From the NCBI RefSeq assembly GCF_040954645.1, contig NC_092808.1, positions 80,127,889 through 80,191,888 on the forward strand: a stretch of 64,000 bases of DNA. The letters run 5' to 3'. Under the pieces are notes generated by a model. That model saw only the letters and a list, made by a program, of their open reading frames with translations, did not search any database and was not told the DNA's origin. Both the position numbers and the translations under genes were made by a program. This DNA is from Diabrotica undecimpunctata (taxonomy: Eukaryota; Arthropoda; Insecta; Coleoptera; Chrysomelidae). Below, piece after piece: positions 11,830 to 22,979 of the stretch. Every line of letters begins with the position of its first letter. The first letter of the stretch is position 1.

Positions 11830-12890
11830 ATGACTAGCTAAGCGCGGAACAGGCGTACGTATTTAATGCCTTAAACTCTGAAGTTAGTTTGATTTTTATT
11901 TGTTTATGGTCGATTTTTCGCGCTTGCTTTACTCCAAGATATTTATACAAATTATTTTCCCACAGTACCTTTATGTCTTGGCCATCTTGCAGACTAAAAC
12001 CTTCGGTCTGAACCTTTGCTCTGACTATATTTAGAACACGGCACTTATCTAGTCCAAAGTGCATACTGATATTATTTGAGGATGTTTCCACAGTTTTCAG
12101 CATCTGATCCAAGTGGTTTCGCCTAGAAGTCATTAATTTCAAATCAGCTATATACAGCAGATGATTAAGCTTGGCCACAACAGTATTGATATTTTTGATG
12201 CTAAAACTTTAGTCAATGGAGCTTAGATAGTGGGTTCATCGCTAAACAGAACTTAAGTGTTTTCCACTTGGAAAACGCTCTGGTTAATTTAATTGGGATA
12301 TCTTCAGTTTCGATGTTGTTTTCATTGGGTTTTTGAAGGTGAATTTTAGTCTTTCACTCCGTCATTATATGTTTTAAAAAAGTCATGCTATCATCGGCGA
12401 TATATTTTTAACATATCTATAAACCATTCATACGGTACTGAATCAAAGGCCTTTTTGTAGTTAATGAAAGCAGTAAAGAAGTTTCTTTTTTTTGGTGTTT
12501 GCGTCGTTAGAAATGACTAAGTTGATTGTAGGTTGTTCTTTGCAGAGCATGAAACTCTTAGCGCATCCTTTTTGTTAAGGCTTATTGATTAGAGAATAGT
12601 GTTGGTAGATACGCTGGGCTACACAGGATGTGACCAATTTGTACAGGGTTGTAAGGCAAGTAATTGGGCGGTACATGGCTGGATCTTAGGTAATATTTTG
12701 ATCCTTCGATATTGGATAAGAGGTTCCCTGAGTGAGAAATGGTAGTATTTCCTGCGGATTAGAAATAACGTGATTAGTTAATAATATTAAAAGCTGATGA
12801 ATACTCCAAAACTTCTATAGCCAGAAGTTTTAAACTCCGTCTGGTCCAGGAGATTTATTATTAATATTATGATTGTAAATTAAAATAATT
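11830..12890 (-). pseudogene. R4/Dong-like non-LTR retrotransposon RT remnant
   Basis: The minus strand encodes RT blocks in order, with frameshifts. NKSPGPDGV is near 12870-12840. YRPITCLTTLYKLVTSCVAQ is near 12680-12620, followed by QKGCAKSFMLCKEQ near 12570-12530 and INYKKAFDSVPYEWFIDML near 12460-12400. A 114-codon open frame (12178-11834) starts with NHLLYIADLKL, where the usual YMDD/YADD box reads YIAD. It continues with SMHFGLDKCRVLNI and NLYKYLGVKQARKIDHKQI and ends in NTYACSALS. The FGLDKC and YKYLG..QAR..HKQ spacing is what I recall of R4/Dong-type elements. It is inactive. Confidence 0.75.
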
Positions 12891-13885
12891 TTCTACAAGG
12901 ACAACATAAAAGATAATTTTAATTGCAATTAAAATTCAATTGCTAAAATTTAAATCCTCAAAATCAATTATATAGCTTAGGTGTTCTGATCTTGCATCGT
13001 TTAACTCAACATTAACAGTCCATAAGTCTCTTTATTGCCTGTTAAGGCAATGTTAAGTATTATCTCTATATTGTAATGTTGAGGTTAAGAAAACAGAAAT
13101 AACCTGCTTGCCCAGGCACAATTAAGGGATGAGGGTAGAGTAGAAATACCGTTAGTTTTGCTACACCCAAACCGAATTACACTTACAATTATTACTGTTC
13201 ATTGTGTAAAATGTGAAAAGCATATTGTTGCATAAATTAATAATGCAAATCAAGCATTTTGCGTCATTTAAAATATTTACACATAATGATAATTTATAGC
13301 AGTGATATTTATTCGCCGAAGTCGAGACAATTAAAAACTGTAAAAAAATTAATATTTGTAAAATCAATCTAGTGTAAAGCCCCATAGACCTCCCTCTGTA
13401 TCCGCACCTGTTTACATATTTAGGAAATCTGCAATAAAAAACGTTCTCGTGAATATTTATTCATTTCTTCAGTGCTGAAATAAAGAAAATATCAGTAAGA
13501 AATAATATATTCTATGCAAAATGTGAGCTGTATTACCAATACGTTGAATTGTATTCACTTCAGCGTATTGGTAATTTCCCTAAATTCTAAATTCCTGTTA
13601 TATTTCTGTATTTGTACATACATACCATATAAAATATTTTTAAGCTTATATATTGCATTTCTTTAAAGCATCTCACATATTGGCAATAACAGTTGTATGT
13701 TAATAAAATACGCAATAACATTTTCTTGTCACCATGTAAGTATAACCACTAATTGATCATTTTAATATTTTAATTATTAAAGAATCTTTTATTCTATAAT
13801 TAAAGTTTCTTATTATTTTATTTTATTAAATGCAGTTAAACTAATAAATATTTAGCAGTTATGTACGTGTGATTAGTAACTTGTT
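12891..13885. other. AT-rich intergenic stretch with one hairpin
   Basis: No gene seen. A perfect inverted repeat of 12 bp (attaccaatacg at 13532-13543, its complement at 13564-13575) with a 20-base loop is the only structure noticed. The minus-strand open frame at 13161-13385 has no recognised family. Confidence 0.4.
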
Positions 13886-14750
13886 CTTCTTCTTCTTTTT
13901 ATGTTGAAATAACCCTGTCTGTCTGTCATCGCTTTAGTTGTCTTTCTACTGATCGTCTTCCTATTGGGGGCCGTCTACCGCCGTCTTTACTACTCCATTT
14001 GTTTTCAATTGGCTTATATGATTGTTTCATTCTACTCTTTTATTTATTACCCAGTCCTTGATATTCTCCACCTTGCATCTATTTCGTATATCTATAATTC
14101 TAGCTTTGTGCCATAGTGTCTCAATATCAATTCTTCTAAGAATTTTCATCTGTGCTGTCTCTAACATTCGTGTTGTCCTCTCTGTGTCAGGTCGTGTTTC
14201 TACCGCGTATGTCATTATTCGTCTGATGGCTCCTATGTAAATTCTGCCTTTCATTTCTTTCCCGATATATTTATTTTTCCGTATTGTTTCTTTCAGGCAA
14301 CCTATGGCTCTGTTTATTCTATTTACTTGATACTTTATTTCTGTTTCGAGTTTTCGGTAGCTGGATAATATATTGCCTAGATATTTAAACCCCAATTTAC
14401 ACCTTAGGAAGTTTGCTGTTATATCCATGTATTTTGTCTTTTTTAGATAAATTAACGAGGTAATTTTTCCTGTCGGTTATATTAAATAGGTGCAGCATAC
14501 GTTGTAGTTCATTTTTAGTTTATTAGTGTAATTTTGAGTCGTCTTAATTTAATTTATTTTTCTCCCATTTAATATCTTTTTTAGTTTAATATCTTTTAAG
14601 TTTTTTTATCATTTCATCCATAATCGAATTAAACAATAGAGGACTCATAAAATCTTCCTGTCTTATTCCCAGATTCGATGGGGTGAGTTAGTTCTTCATC
14701 ATTTTACTTCTACTGTGTTGTTTTGGTAGATATTTTCGATCGTTAGTAAC
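13886..14750 (-). pseudogene. RTE-like endonuclease/RT LINE, 3' part
   Basis: The minus strand first shows the RT motif GIRQEDFMSPLLFN near 14690-14650. Next come the LQRMLHLFNIT and LSKKTKYMDI region and a 133-codon open frame (14428-14027). That frame carries FKYLGNILSSYRKLE, NRAIGCLKETIRKNKYIGKE, YIGAIRRIMTYAVETRPDTE and MLETAQMKILRRID. This C-terminal block is common in insect endonuclease-reverse transcriptase LINEs. A GRRSIGR-like piece follows near 13960, and the element ends near 13886 in an (AAG)n tail on the minus strand. The YADD region is lost or shifted. The clade is not resolved. Confidence 0.75.
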
Positions 14751-15115
14751 TTGTTATTGATATTGCTTATTCAGCATTATTATCATCACTAAAAAAAACA
14801 TAAATTAACTGGAAGGTATTAAACGTTTATTGAAAATATTCTGAACAAACTCAAGCTAAATGCTACCAGAAAGTTTAAGTTGGTTGCCTACATTTGGCGC
14901 AACTCAACGATATAAACTAAATTAGCCTAAAATGATGCTGAATGAAACAGGGTTTCATTCGGCAAATAATTTAAAAAAAAAAATTTAAATTCGGCTAATA
15001 ATATTAACTTTTAAAGAACATTTATCATATTTATTTAAGAAAAACTTACCGACGCGTTAGCTGATGGAACAAGTGGAAATCGTTGACTATCCGTAATAAT
15101 AAAATTCAAAGTAGA
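14751..15115. other. AT-rich stretch containing a dispersed 40-bp motif
   Basis: No gene seen. Bases 14876-14920 (gttgcctacatttggcgcaa, then ctcaacga) recur with a few changes at 61158-61195. This suggests two copies of one dispersed element. The rest is AT-rich. Confidence 0.35.
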
Positions 15116-15556
15116 ACTAATTAACTAAACACAACCACAGAATAAATAACAATCAAAATGCCCACTCTCAGATGCTGCCTTTGAAGTTTGTCAGAACGCG
15201 ATCGCCATATTTTAAACGGAAACATAGACTCGAATTGAGAAATTTGTGACAAGCTACGATAGAACTGTAAGTTAAATTTTTAGAGATTAATAATTTATTA
15301 TATTTGAAATAATTTAATATATTCTTCAACTAAAAGTACGATTAAAATAGTGCTTATTATGTCTATAGTGGCTGTAAATAAATTGAACCGGGTTAATTTT
15401 TCTATGCACACCAGATAAAATGTCACTGAACTGCACTGGTTCCGTTTAAAACATGGCTGATTTGGTCTGCGCGAACGAGATGCGCGTACGTATTTTTTCA
15501 AGCAGAGTGGGCATTCTGATTGTAGATTATTCTGTGACAGAACTAACAGAGAATTA
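15116..15556. mobile_element. Small non-autonomous element with long imperfect inverted repeats (MITE-like)
   Basis: The left arm (15116-15222) and right arm (15440-15556) are imperfect inverted repeats of about 110 bp. Shared blocks, read inwards, are cacagaataa, caatc(a/a-g)aaatgcccactct, then gccat.ttttaaacggaa. The roughly 215-bp centre has no coding potential that I recognise. Structure and size fit a MITE derived from a cut-and-paste transposon. No clear target duplication could be read, so the superfamily is unknown. The 87-codon open frame across it on the minus strand is taken as fortuitous. Confidence 0.55.
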
Positions 15557-15634
15557 AACAAAAATAATAGAACAATAAAACTATATTAACTAAAATAAAC
15601 AACGCGAATAATACAAATATTTACTACAATATAT

Positions 15635-15647
15635 TAAATTGTAACAA
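15635..15647. repeat. Left target-site duplication (taaattgtaacaa)
   Basis: The 13-mer taaattgtaacaa at 15635-15647 recurs at 18507-18519, exactly flanking the LINE between them. The first t is ambiguous because the LINE tail is a taatc repeat. This is the signature of target-primed insertion. Confidence 0.85.
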
Positions 15648-18506
15648 GCCAACTTTTGTCACTAAGGCACGTAAAGAAGTGTTAGATTTAACACTCTTCA
15701 CAAGCAAGATAAGTGATATAATAACAAATTGGGTTGTGTCTGACGAACCCTCATGTTCGGATCACAGACATATACGATTTGACCTTGATATTTTTCCATC
15801 GGAAATTAAATACAGGAATTCTAGAGATACAAAAAGTGGGTAGGATATAGGGAGTTCCTCAGTAAAAATCTCGAGGAAAGTAGGATCTTGTTTAAAGGCT
15901 CAGAGGTTATAGATTCGGCGGCAGAAACGATAAGCGAAGCTATTGCCAAAAGTAACCAAGATTGGGATGCCTACAGGTATAAGCTAACGCTATACAATAA
16001 AGAAATTCGGAAAGCCAAAAGGAATTCATGGAGAGAGTTTTGCGAGGAGATTACAGATATCCCGGCATGTTATCTATCCATAAAGTCCTGGCAAAAGATG
16101 GTGCTACAACCAAAGAAGTAGGTTTCCTAAAGAAAGCTAATGGCAAATTTACGGACACCAAAGGGGAAACTCTTAGAGAACTGATGAACACGCACTTTCC
16201 GGGCTCAACAATTCTGGATGATGCAGATAAGCAAACCAACATAGACCAAAGGCTCACTAGACCAAGGTCTACAGATTGGAAAATAGCCACAGCAATCACA
16301 AGACCAAACAGAATTAGATGGGCTATAAATAAGTTTCGGCCATATAAGTCTCCAGGGACAGATGGCATATATCCAATACTGTTGCATATGGGATTAGAGG
16401 TATTGATACCACACCTATGCAAGCTCCTTAAAGCCAGTTTAGCATGGGGGTCGTACCGGAAATATGGTAAAAAGTCAAAGTCACATCCTTGCCTAAGGTA
16501 GGTAAAGTATCAGACCTAACACACCAAAGTGATATAGACCAAAGCATATCTTCTTTTCTATTATAAACGCTGGAAAGGCTTCTTGATAGGTACATCAGAG
16601 ATGAAGTGCTAAAAGATAATCCTCTAAGCAATCGTCAATATGGATACCAACCTGGTAAATCTACGGACTCTGCGTTGGATGATCGAAATAGGCTTAACTC
16701 AAAGTCAATGGAAGACAAAGAGGTAGCAATGGCCGCGTTTTCAGATATAGAAGGGGCGTTAAATAATGTTACCACCAGCTCTTTGATAGGGGCTATGAGT
16801 AAACGAGGCGCACCTGCGCACCCATATGCAGATGGATAAGGGTATTTCTGGAGAATAGGACAGTAATGTCCACTCTGGGTAAAGCAACCATCAAAGCAAA
16901 AGTAGATGGAGGCTGTCCACAAGGAGGAGTTCTGTCCCCTCTACTTTGGGCAACCTTGGCAGTAGATCTCCTCAGAACTCTGTCCACAGAAAGCTTTTAT
17001 TGTCTAGGATATGCTGACGATATAGCAATCGTTGTCAGGGGCAGGCTTGCTAAGGTAGTGTCTGAGAGAATGCAAGCAGCCCTAAATATAGTTGACGACT
17101 GGTGTAAACAAGAGAGACTGATAGTCAATGCTCAGAAAACACAAATTGTCAACTTCACCAAAAAAACAGCACTACAAAGCCTAAAACCACCGGTGCTGGG
17201 AAGAACAAAAATTTCATTTGCCAAAGAAACAAAATACAGAAAGCTACATGTCCTTGAGCAGATGTAGAAGAATGTGCGGTAAGAATTGGGAACTTAACCC
17301 CAAAATGACCCTATGGTTATATACAAGGGTTATTAGACCTTTTGTATTACAGGGGCCTTAAAAACAACTCCTACTGCATCGTTGGAAGTCCTGTTGAATC
17401 TACCACCACTTCATATCTTTATACAGGGCGAAGCCAGATCCGTGATGCACAGATTAATCCATAGTCAGCGACATATAAGCCATATGCATGGTACTGATAA
17501 CAGAAAGCTAATCAAGGAGTTAAAAGCCGATATTGTGATGGGGAAACCTATCGATGCAACAGTTACGAGATATAGCTTTAATAATAAGTTCACAATTAAG
17601 ATACCAGGCAGGGAAGACTGAAATAAAGGTGTACCCATACAAGTTGCTACTACTTGGTACACGGATGGCTTAAAAACATCGGAGGGTATGGGAGCCGGCA
17701 TAGTAGGGACAAATCAAGAGATGCATTTCCCGGTAAGTCTATCTAAGGATGTGACAGTTTTCCAGGTAAAAATAACTGCAATCCATCACTGCGTGGAAGA
17801 AATAGAAAGGCAGGAAAGAACGTTCTGTTCAGTTGCCATCTTCACAGAGAGTCAGGCTGAGCTTAAGGCACTCAATTCTGTAGAGGTCAATTCTAAGCTA
17901 GTATGGGATTGCGTGTAAACCCTAAATAAACTAGAAGACCGTAGCAAGGTTACGGTAGCCTGGGTACCGGGACACAAGGGTCATAAGGGCAATGAAAAAG
18001 CAGATGAAATGTCCAAACAAAGCTCATCATTGCCATTCATTGGACCGGAACCCTTCTGCGGAGTTGCAAAATCAGTAACACGAATGGCTACAAGGAAGTG
18101 AGTAGCTCACAAATTTCTGGAATGGTGTAGGAATTCACCAGATTCAAAATTTACGGCAGACCTAATAAGCAAAGACAGGAAAACAGTCAAGGCCATAGTA
18201 GTTCTTCTAACAGGGCACTGTAAGCTGAATAGACACTTGAAGCTGATGGGATTATCAGATGATGACCTGTGCAGATTCTGTCTCCTCGAAGAAGAAACAT
18301 CTGAGCACATTTTATGTCAGTGTGACAGTCTGACAGTGCAAATGTGCGGTTCTTTGCATTAGGAGAAGAAAATCCACCGGCAAATAGCTACATGGAAGGT
18401 ACAATCTCAGTCAGGCTAGAGAATGTTATCTAGGACTAGAGGACCACAATCGATCTGAAAAGGTCGCAGTGGAATAAGCCGAAAGGCCACCTCTCTTAAT
18501 CTAATC
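15648..18506 (+). pseudogene. R1/LOA-type LINE, 5'-truncated, with RT, RNase H and zinc finger (copy A)
   Basis: Inserted as a unit between 13-bp target duplications. It starts in the C-terminal part of the endonuclease (PTFVTKARKEVLDLTLFTSK, then SCSDHRHIRFDL). RT follows in broken frames: SPGTDGIYP near 16350, AFSDIEGALNNV near 16737, CPQGGVLSPLLW near 16913 and GYADDIAIV near 17007. A segment of about 95 bp present in copy C (59270-59375) is missing near 17340. RNase H shows TDGLKTSEGMGAGIVG near 17665 and TVAWVPGHKGHKGNEKAD near 17957. The C-terminal CCHC is CRFCLLEEETSEHILC near 18270-18317. The tail is a taatcta repeat. Stops at several places make it inactive. RNase H separates it from plain R1 elements and favours LOA/I-group. 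Confidence 0.85.
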
Positions 18507-18519
18507 TAAATTGTAACAA
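18507..18519. repeat. Right target-site duplication (taaattgtaacaa)
   Basis: Second copy of the 13-mer at 15635-15647, directly after the taatc tail of the LINE. Confidence 0.85.
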
Positions 18520-19824
18520 CTCAAATATTAAATTTTAAATATACAGAGAAAATTTTATGGGTTTAGTATACACTTCCACTATTTATAATAATTCTTCTTT
18601 TTTCAATGGAAAAAGAAATAGTAAGTAGGTATATTTGATCTATTAATACTGAGAGGTGGGAATTTTTGTGTTGTAGGTTTCTAAGTATGAATCTGTCAAA
18701 ATATGCCCGAGCTAAGCGAATGGACCTTATATATGCTTTTAGTTAATTAAATTTAGTTTATTTAAATTTTTAATTACATTATTTAATTTAAAAATTCTTT
18801 TAAATTAACTGCTTTCACTTTTATGTAACAATCAACACCATCTGAACATCAATATCATCGAATGTAGACAAGGGGAAAAGCTCGGGTTCTTTCGAAAAAA
18901 TATTCCCATGAGATTTTTTTGCATAATCCCCGATCAATACATAATCAATTAATTTTTGCGGTCGGGACAATTTTTAAATTATTTTTTACTATTCTGGACA
19001 AGATAGGTCTCTTGTAATTGTTTTGTAAACTTGATCGTTTTAGAATTATAAAGAATTTAAAACTGAAAAAAAAAAACGGAAAATTACGATTTTCACGACT
19101 CAAAACCACAACTAAAAGATATTATTTTTAAATTCTTCAAGGACCTATATTCAAGTTTAAACCTTATTCTATCATTTCCCAGTTAGTATTTTGGGTTTTT
19201 TAAATTTAAAACATTGTTTTTATTCGGTATGTTATAAAAATTACGATTTTGAAGGCCCAAAACCACAAGTAAAAAGATTATTATTTTTACAATCATCAAG
19301 TGCCCAAACTTATGTTTAAGATAGGGGTAAGAAATAAAATAAGACTTACTCACAATCAATTTAGTTTTAATACCAAAACGACCGGTTTCGCTTTCTACAC
19401 TTTGCAAAACATCTTCAGGTCAAACGGTACAAAGTAAATTAAATGCCGAAATTATGAAACGCCCATATTAGGGTGCTGTCTTATAAAGATAAAGATAAAA
19501 AATTACAGTAATTATGCTAATATTACATGTCTGTGTTTATTAATATGAATAAAATTGATTAAGCTGACAAAGTAAAAACCCACAAATTGGTAAGAGATCA
19601 TCTATTGAATTGTATTAAATTAGTAAAAAACAAAATACTACTTACATGCCGGTACAAGAATTATTAGTTAATGATTCGGGAAACATATGGAGTTCAAACT
19701 ATCCTGTATTTCTGATCATGGGTGATCTTCGGTTTTTATTGTAACTGTGGCACAATATATTTTTTACTTCCTCATAGTACGTATCCTTTATCGTATCTCG
19801 TTACTTGTATAGTACATTCCATCT
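18520..19824. other. AT-rich stretch with degenerate direct repeats and a ribozyme-like motif
   Basis: No gene seen. Segments 19078-19170 and 19237-19330 are related direct repeats. Both have attacgatttt, ccacaa(c/g)taaaa and caag blocks in the same order, spaced about 160 bp apart. On the minus strand, 19419-19383 reads CTGAAGATG, then a spacer, then GCGAAACCGGTC. This resembles the CTGATGA..GAAAC pattern found beside other elements in the window. It is probably a retroelement terminus. Confidence 0.4.
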
Positions 19825-20057
19825 TTAACCCTTAACTGGTCCGGCGTCGTCTGACAGACGATTTCGTATTTTTATTTATATTTTGTTGGAAATTGGCATC
19901 GTCCATAGGCAAGTCTTTCTATCTAATCCTTAAACTATTGGAGCTTGACAAGTGGGTGTATTTGCGACAAGTTTCTCGCAGTTCCTAAAAAGTTATCGCA
20001 AAAATTGGGTCGAGAGTAGTTCCTCAGACGACGCCGGACTGTTAGTGTGACTTTTTT

Positions 20058-21512
20058 GTGTGTCGTGCGTTGGGCGACAACGCTGACAATGCTGACAACG
20101 CTGACAATGACGATTATGAGAAAACTCTTTTAAATTGGTACAATGAGGAATATGATAGTGACAGTGATGTAGACGATATTTTGGAAGACCATAACATTGA
20201 ATCTGAATACGATACATGTTCGGAATTTTCTGATTCTGACGAGCCTGCAGATTGTGATGAACTAGCAGTAAGTGATAGTGACAAAACCAATGTTTATGGT
20301 AAAAATCGACATAGGTGGTGTACGTCAAAAGTTATCCCCTCATCTAGAACACGTAAACACAACATTGTCATAAAAGTGCCAATTCTAAAAACAAAGGCAA
20401 AAATGCTCGGCGAGGCTGCGATACCCTTGTTTGTTTGGAATATGTTGTTTGGTGATAACATTCTACAACATATTGAGCAGAATACAAACACAAAATTACG
20501 ATCAATGCGTGATAAATATTCTGCTAGTTATATCCATCATCTTATAGAAATGGATGTTATTGAGTTAAGAGCATTTTTGGGACTCCTTGCCTACATGCCT
20601 AACAAACTGGCTAAATACAGACTCAAAATACAGTGTTTACGGATGCACGTAATGTTTATTTGTATAACGCTTATATCTACAGCGAAAAAGACTCAGATGG
20701 ATTTGATATCAGTGACGACTACAAAAAATTCCTTAAGCCTACACAAGCTGCGTTGCGCTTAGCTGAACCTCTCTTTGATAGCAACCGAAATAACACAGCT
20801 GATAATTGGTACTCTTCTATTCAATTAATGGATATTTTAAGAACGAAAAACTTGACTTATGTGGGCATACTTAAAAAAAATAAGGCTGAAACAGACCTGA
20901 AGAGTCAACAATTTATGGATTTAGGAAAGAATGTACCTTAATTTCTCATGTAGGAAAAGTAGGAAAGGCTACAGTACTTATATCTTCAATGCATAGAAGA
21001 CGTTATAGTGATCTCTCTACTGAAAAACTAGAAATTATTTCTTATTATAATGAGAATAAGGGAGGTGTAGATTTCTTAGATGAGAAATGCTCCAAAATCA
21101 CCTCAAGCCGTCGAACCCGAACATGGTCCTTAACAATTTTTTTCCGCATATTGGACATTTCTATAGCAAATTCATATATTCTACATCAGTGTTACAAAAT
21201 CAATCCACTAATAAAAAAAAAGTGTTTTTGCTTTGGAGTTAAGTATGCAGTTAGTGCAAGATCACATAAAAAGACGAATGACAAAGACGAACATTCCACG
21301 TCAATTACGTCTTACAATTAGTCAGATACTTGGAGTTCAAGAAGAAGCAGAAGACAATTAGACGGATGTTCTTATTTTAGAAAAACGCAAGATTTGCAGT
21401 TTGTGTCCGTTTGTGTCCTATGAGTAGAAATCACAGGATGACAAAATACCTGTGCTTGCGTTGCAAAAAGCCTGTTTGTTTGGGATGTATAAAACCACTA
21501 TGTAAAAATTGA
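20058..21512 (+). pseudogene. piggyBac transposase, internally deleted and frameshifted
   Basis: The first frame (from 20058) has an acidic N-terminus (NADNADNADNDDYEKTLLNW, DSDSDVDDILED) followed by a piggyBac-type core (AIPLFVWNMLFGDNILQHIE, DVIELRAFLGLLAYM). After LLAYM the sequence jumps to PNKLAKYRLKIQ, a block usually lying after the segment with the first catalytic Asp. About 100 residues including that Asp are therefore missing. A frameshift near 20635 leads into TDARNVYLYNAYIYSEKDSDG and ADNWYSSIQLMDIL (second Asp). A stop at 20939-20941 is bypassed in another frame, which resumes with ISSMHRRRYSD and NENKGGVDFLDEKC (third Asp). The end is a cysteine-rich domain (CLRCKKPVCLGCIKPLCKN). 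It cannot encode an active transposase. Confidence 0.85.
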
Positions 21513-22131
21513 ATATAAAATTGGTAAAGTTTGACTGATGGTGGAAACAATCATTTTTTATTGATTTTTATTTTACCTAATTTTTTGGTTAGTGTGCAGT
21601 TTGAACATTTATCCTAGGAATACATTTTTTTTTCATAGTGTTTTTTATATATTTTTTAATTACTTTACAAAACTATGTACTTTTTCACAAATATTTGTAT
21701 GAATGTCAGTTTTATTTTAATATTTTTTTCTTAACCCAAATAATGCCCAAATCTAATACATTCTTATCTGTCAAACAACTGTCAAAGTGTATAGACGCAT
21801 TTCAAAGTTTCTCCTTAAAATTTAAATATTTAAATGATTATTCTTAAAGTCTGAACGAGTAAATAGTGAATAGTGGTAAAATCAAAATCCTATTCCATTC
21901 CAATTTAAGCAGCCGACGAGTAAAGACCGATATGTGACAATTTCACCGAAACATTTTAACTTTAATGGTTCAAAAGTGCATTGGTAAATTTGACTTTCCA
22001 GTGGCGTAAAAAAAAATTAAGGTAACTGTTATTTTTAATCCTTTTATCCACAGAGTCCCACTAGGACATCTGTTGCATTGATAATAAAAATTTATGTGTA
22101 GTGGTTTTGGTATCCAGAACCGCTCACTAAA

Positions 22132-22979
22132 ATGACCTCAATTACTACTCAAATCACCTCACAAAATAACACGATCAATAATACCAAGTCTTATGTTGCT
22201 GCCACTTTATCTAAACCTCCACCTCCTACGTTTCCTCATAAAAATCAATGAACCAATTTCTGTAGCCCAATCCGAACTTCCCTCTCCCACTACCTCCGTA
22301 TCCATGCCCACAAATACAACGATACCCGAATGCACTCCCAATCAAATCAATGCACCATCCACATCTTACCCCGAAACTACAACTAATGTGGCAAAAAGCA
22401 TCCCCTTAGTTACACAGTTAGCATCACCTCCCGTACAGAGACAGAAACGGGCTATATCCAGTGACAGTAATGCTGGCACCCCTTCTCAACTTTCTCCAGT
22501 TCCTACTCCAGAACCAACTATCAATCAAATGCCTCCCCCCTTATCTGTAAAATCTACCACTAATTCTTTTAGCCAGCCGCAAAAGAAAAAAAAGTAAAAC
22601 AATTGAAACAAAAGAACATAAATTGACACCCATTTCTTATAATGCAGTCCAAGCCATTTATAAAAATAATTTATCCGAACTAACTCTTACCGAAAACCAA
22701 TTTATAGCTTTCCTAGAAATTACCTACGGCATACCGGACCCACTTAGAGAAGCTCTCAATTTCACTTCCAATATCCAGGGATTGCTTAATGATTTATCTC
22801 TTCTTCATTCGCAATCAAAAGAGAGATCCTTTAAAAACCGAATAACAAGATTGCAAAAAAAAATTAAAAGACAGCTTAATCCTGAAGACTCCGACAATTT
22901 AAGTGCATCATCCGATTACCTATCTGACGATGAAACTAACGCTCCTATTTTTCAATGCTCTCAACAATCCTTACAGTAG
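22132..22979 (+). pseudogene. ORF1 of the I-group LINE, frameshifted
   Basis: ATG at 22132 opens a proline/threonine/serine-rich N-terminus (KPPPPTFPHKN). The frame shifts near 22235 into the 22193-22597 frame (NEPISVAQSELPSPTTS, and a basic SQPQKKKK end). It shifts again near 22600 into 22623-22979 (NAVQAIYKNNLSELTLTENQ, ITYGIPDPLREAL, then a lysine/arginine-rich segment and an acidic end). No CCHC knuckles are visible, although ORF1 proteins of Jockey/I elements usually have them. The last frame overlaps ORF2 by about 25 bases, a common arrangement. Assignment as ORF1 rests on position. Confidence 0.65.

Noticed and set aside
16051..16922. Four minus-strand open frames
   Set aside because: Shadows of the + strand LINE copy A.
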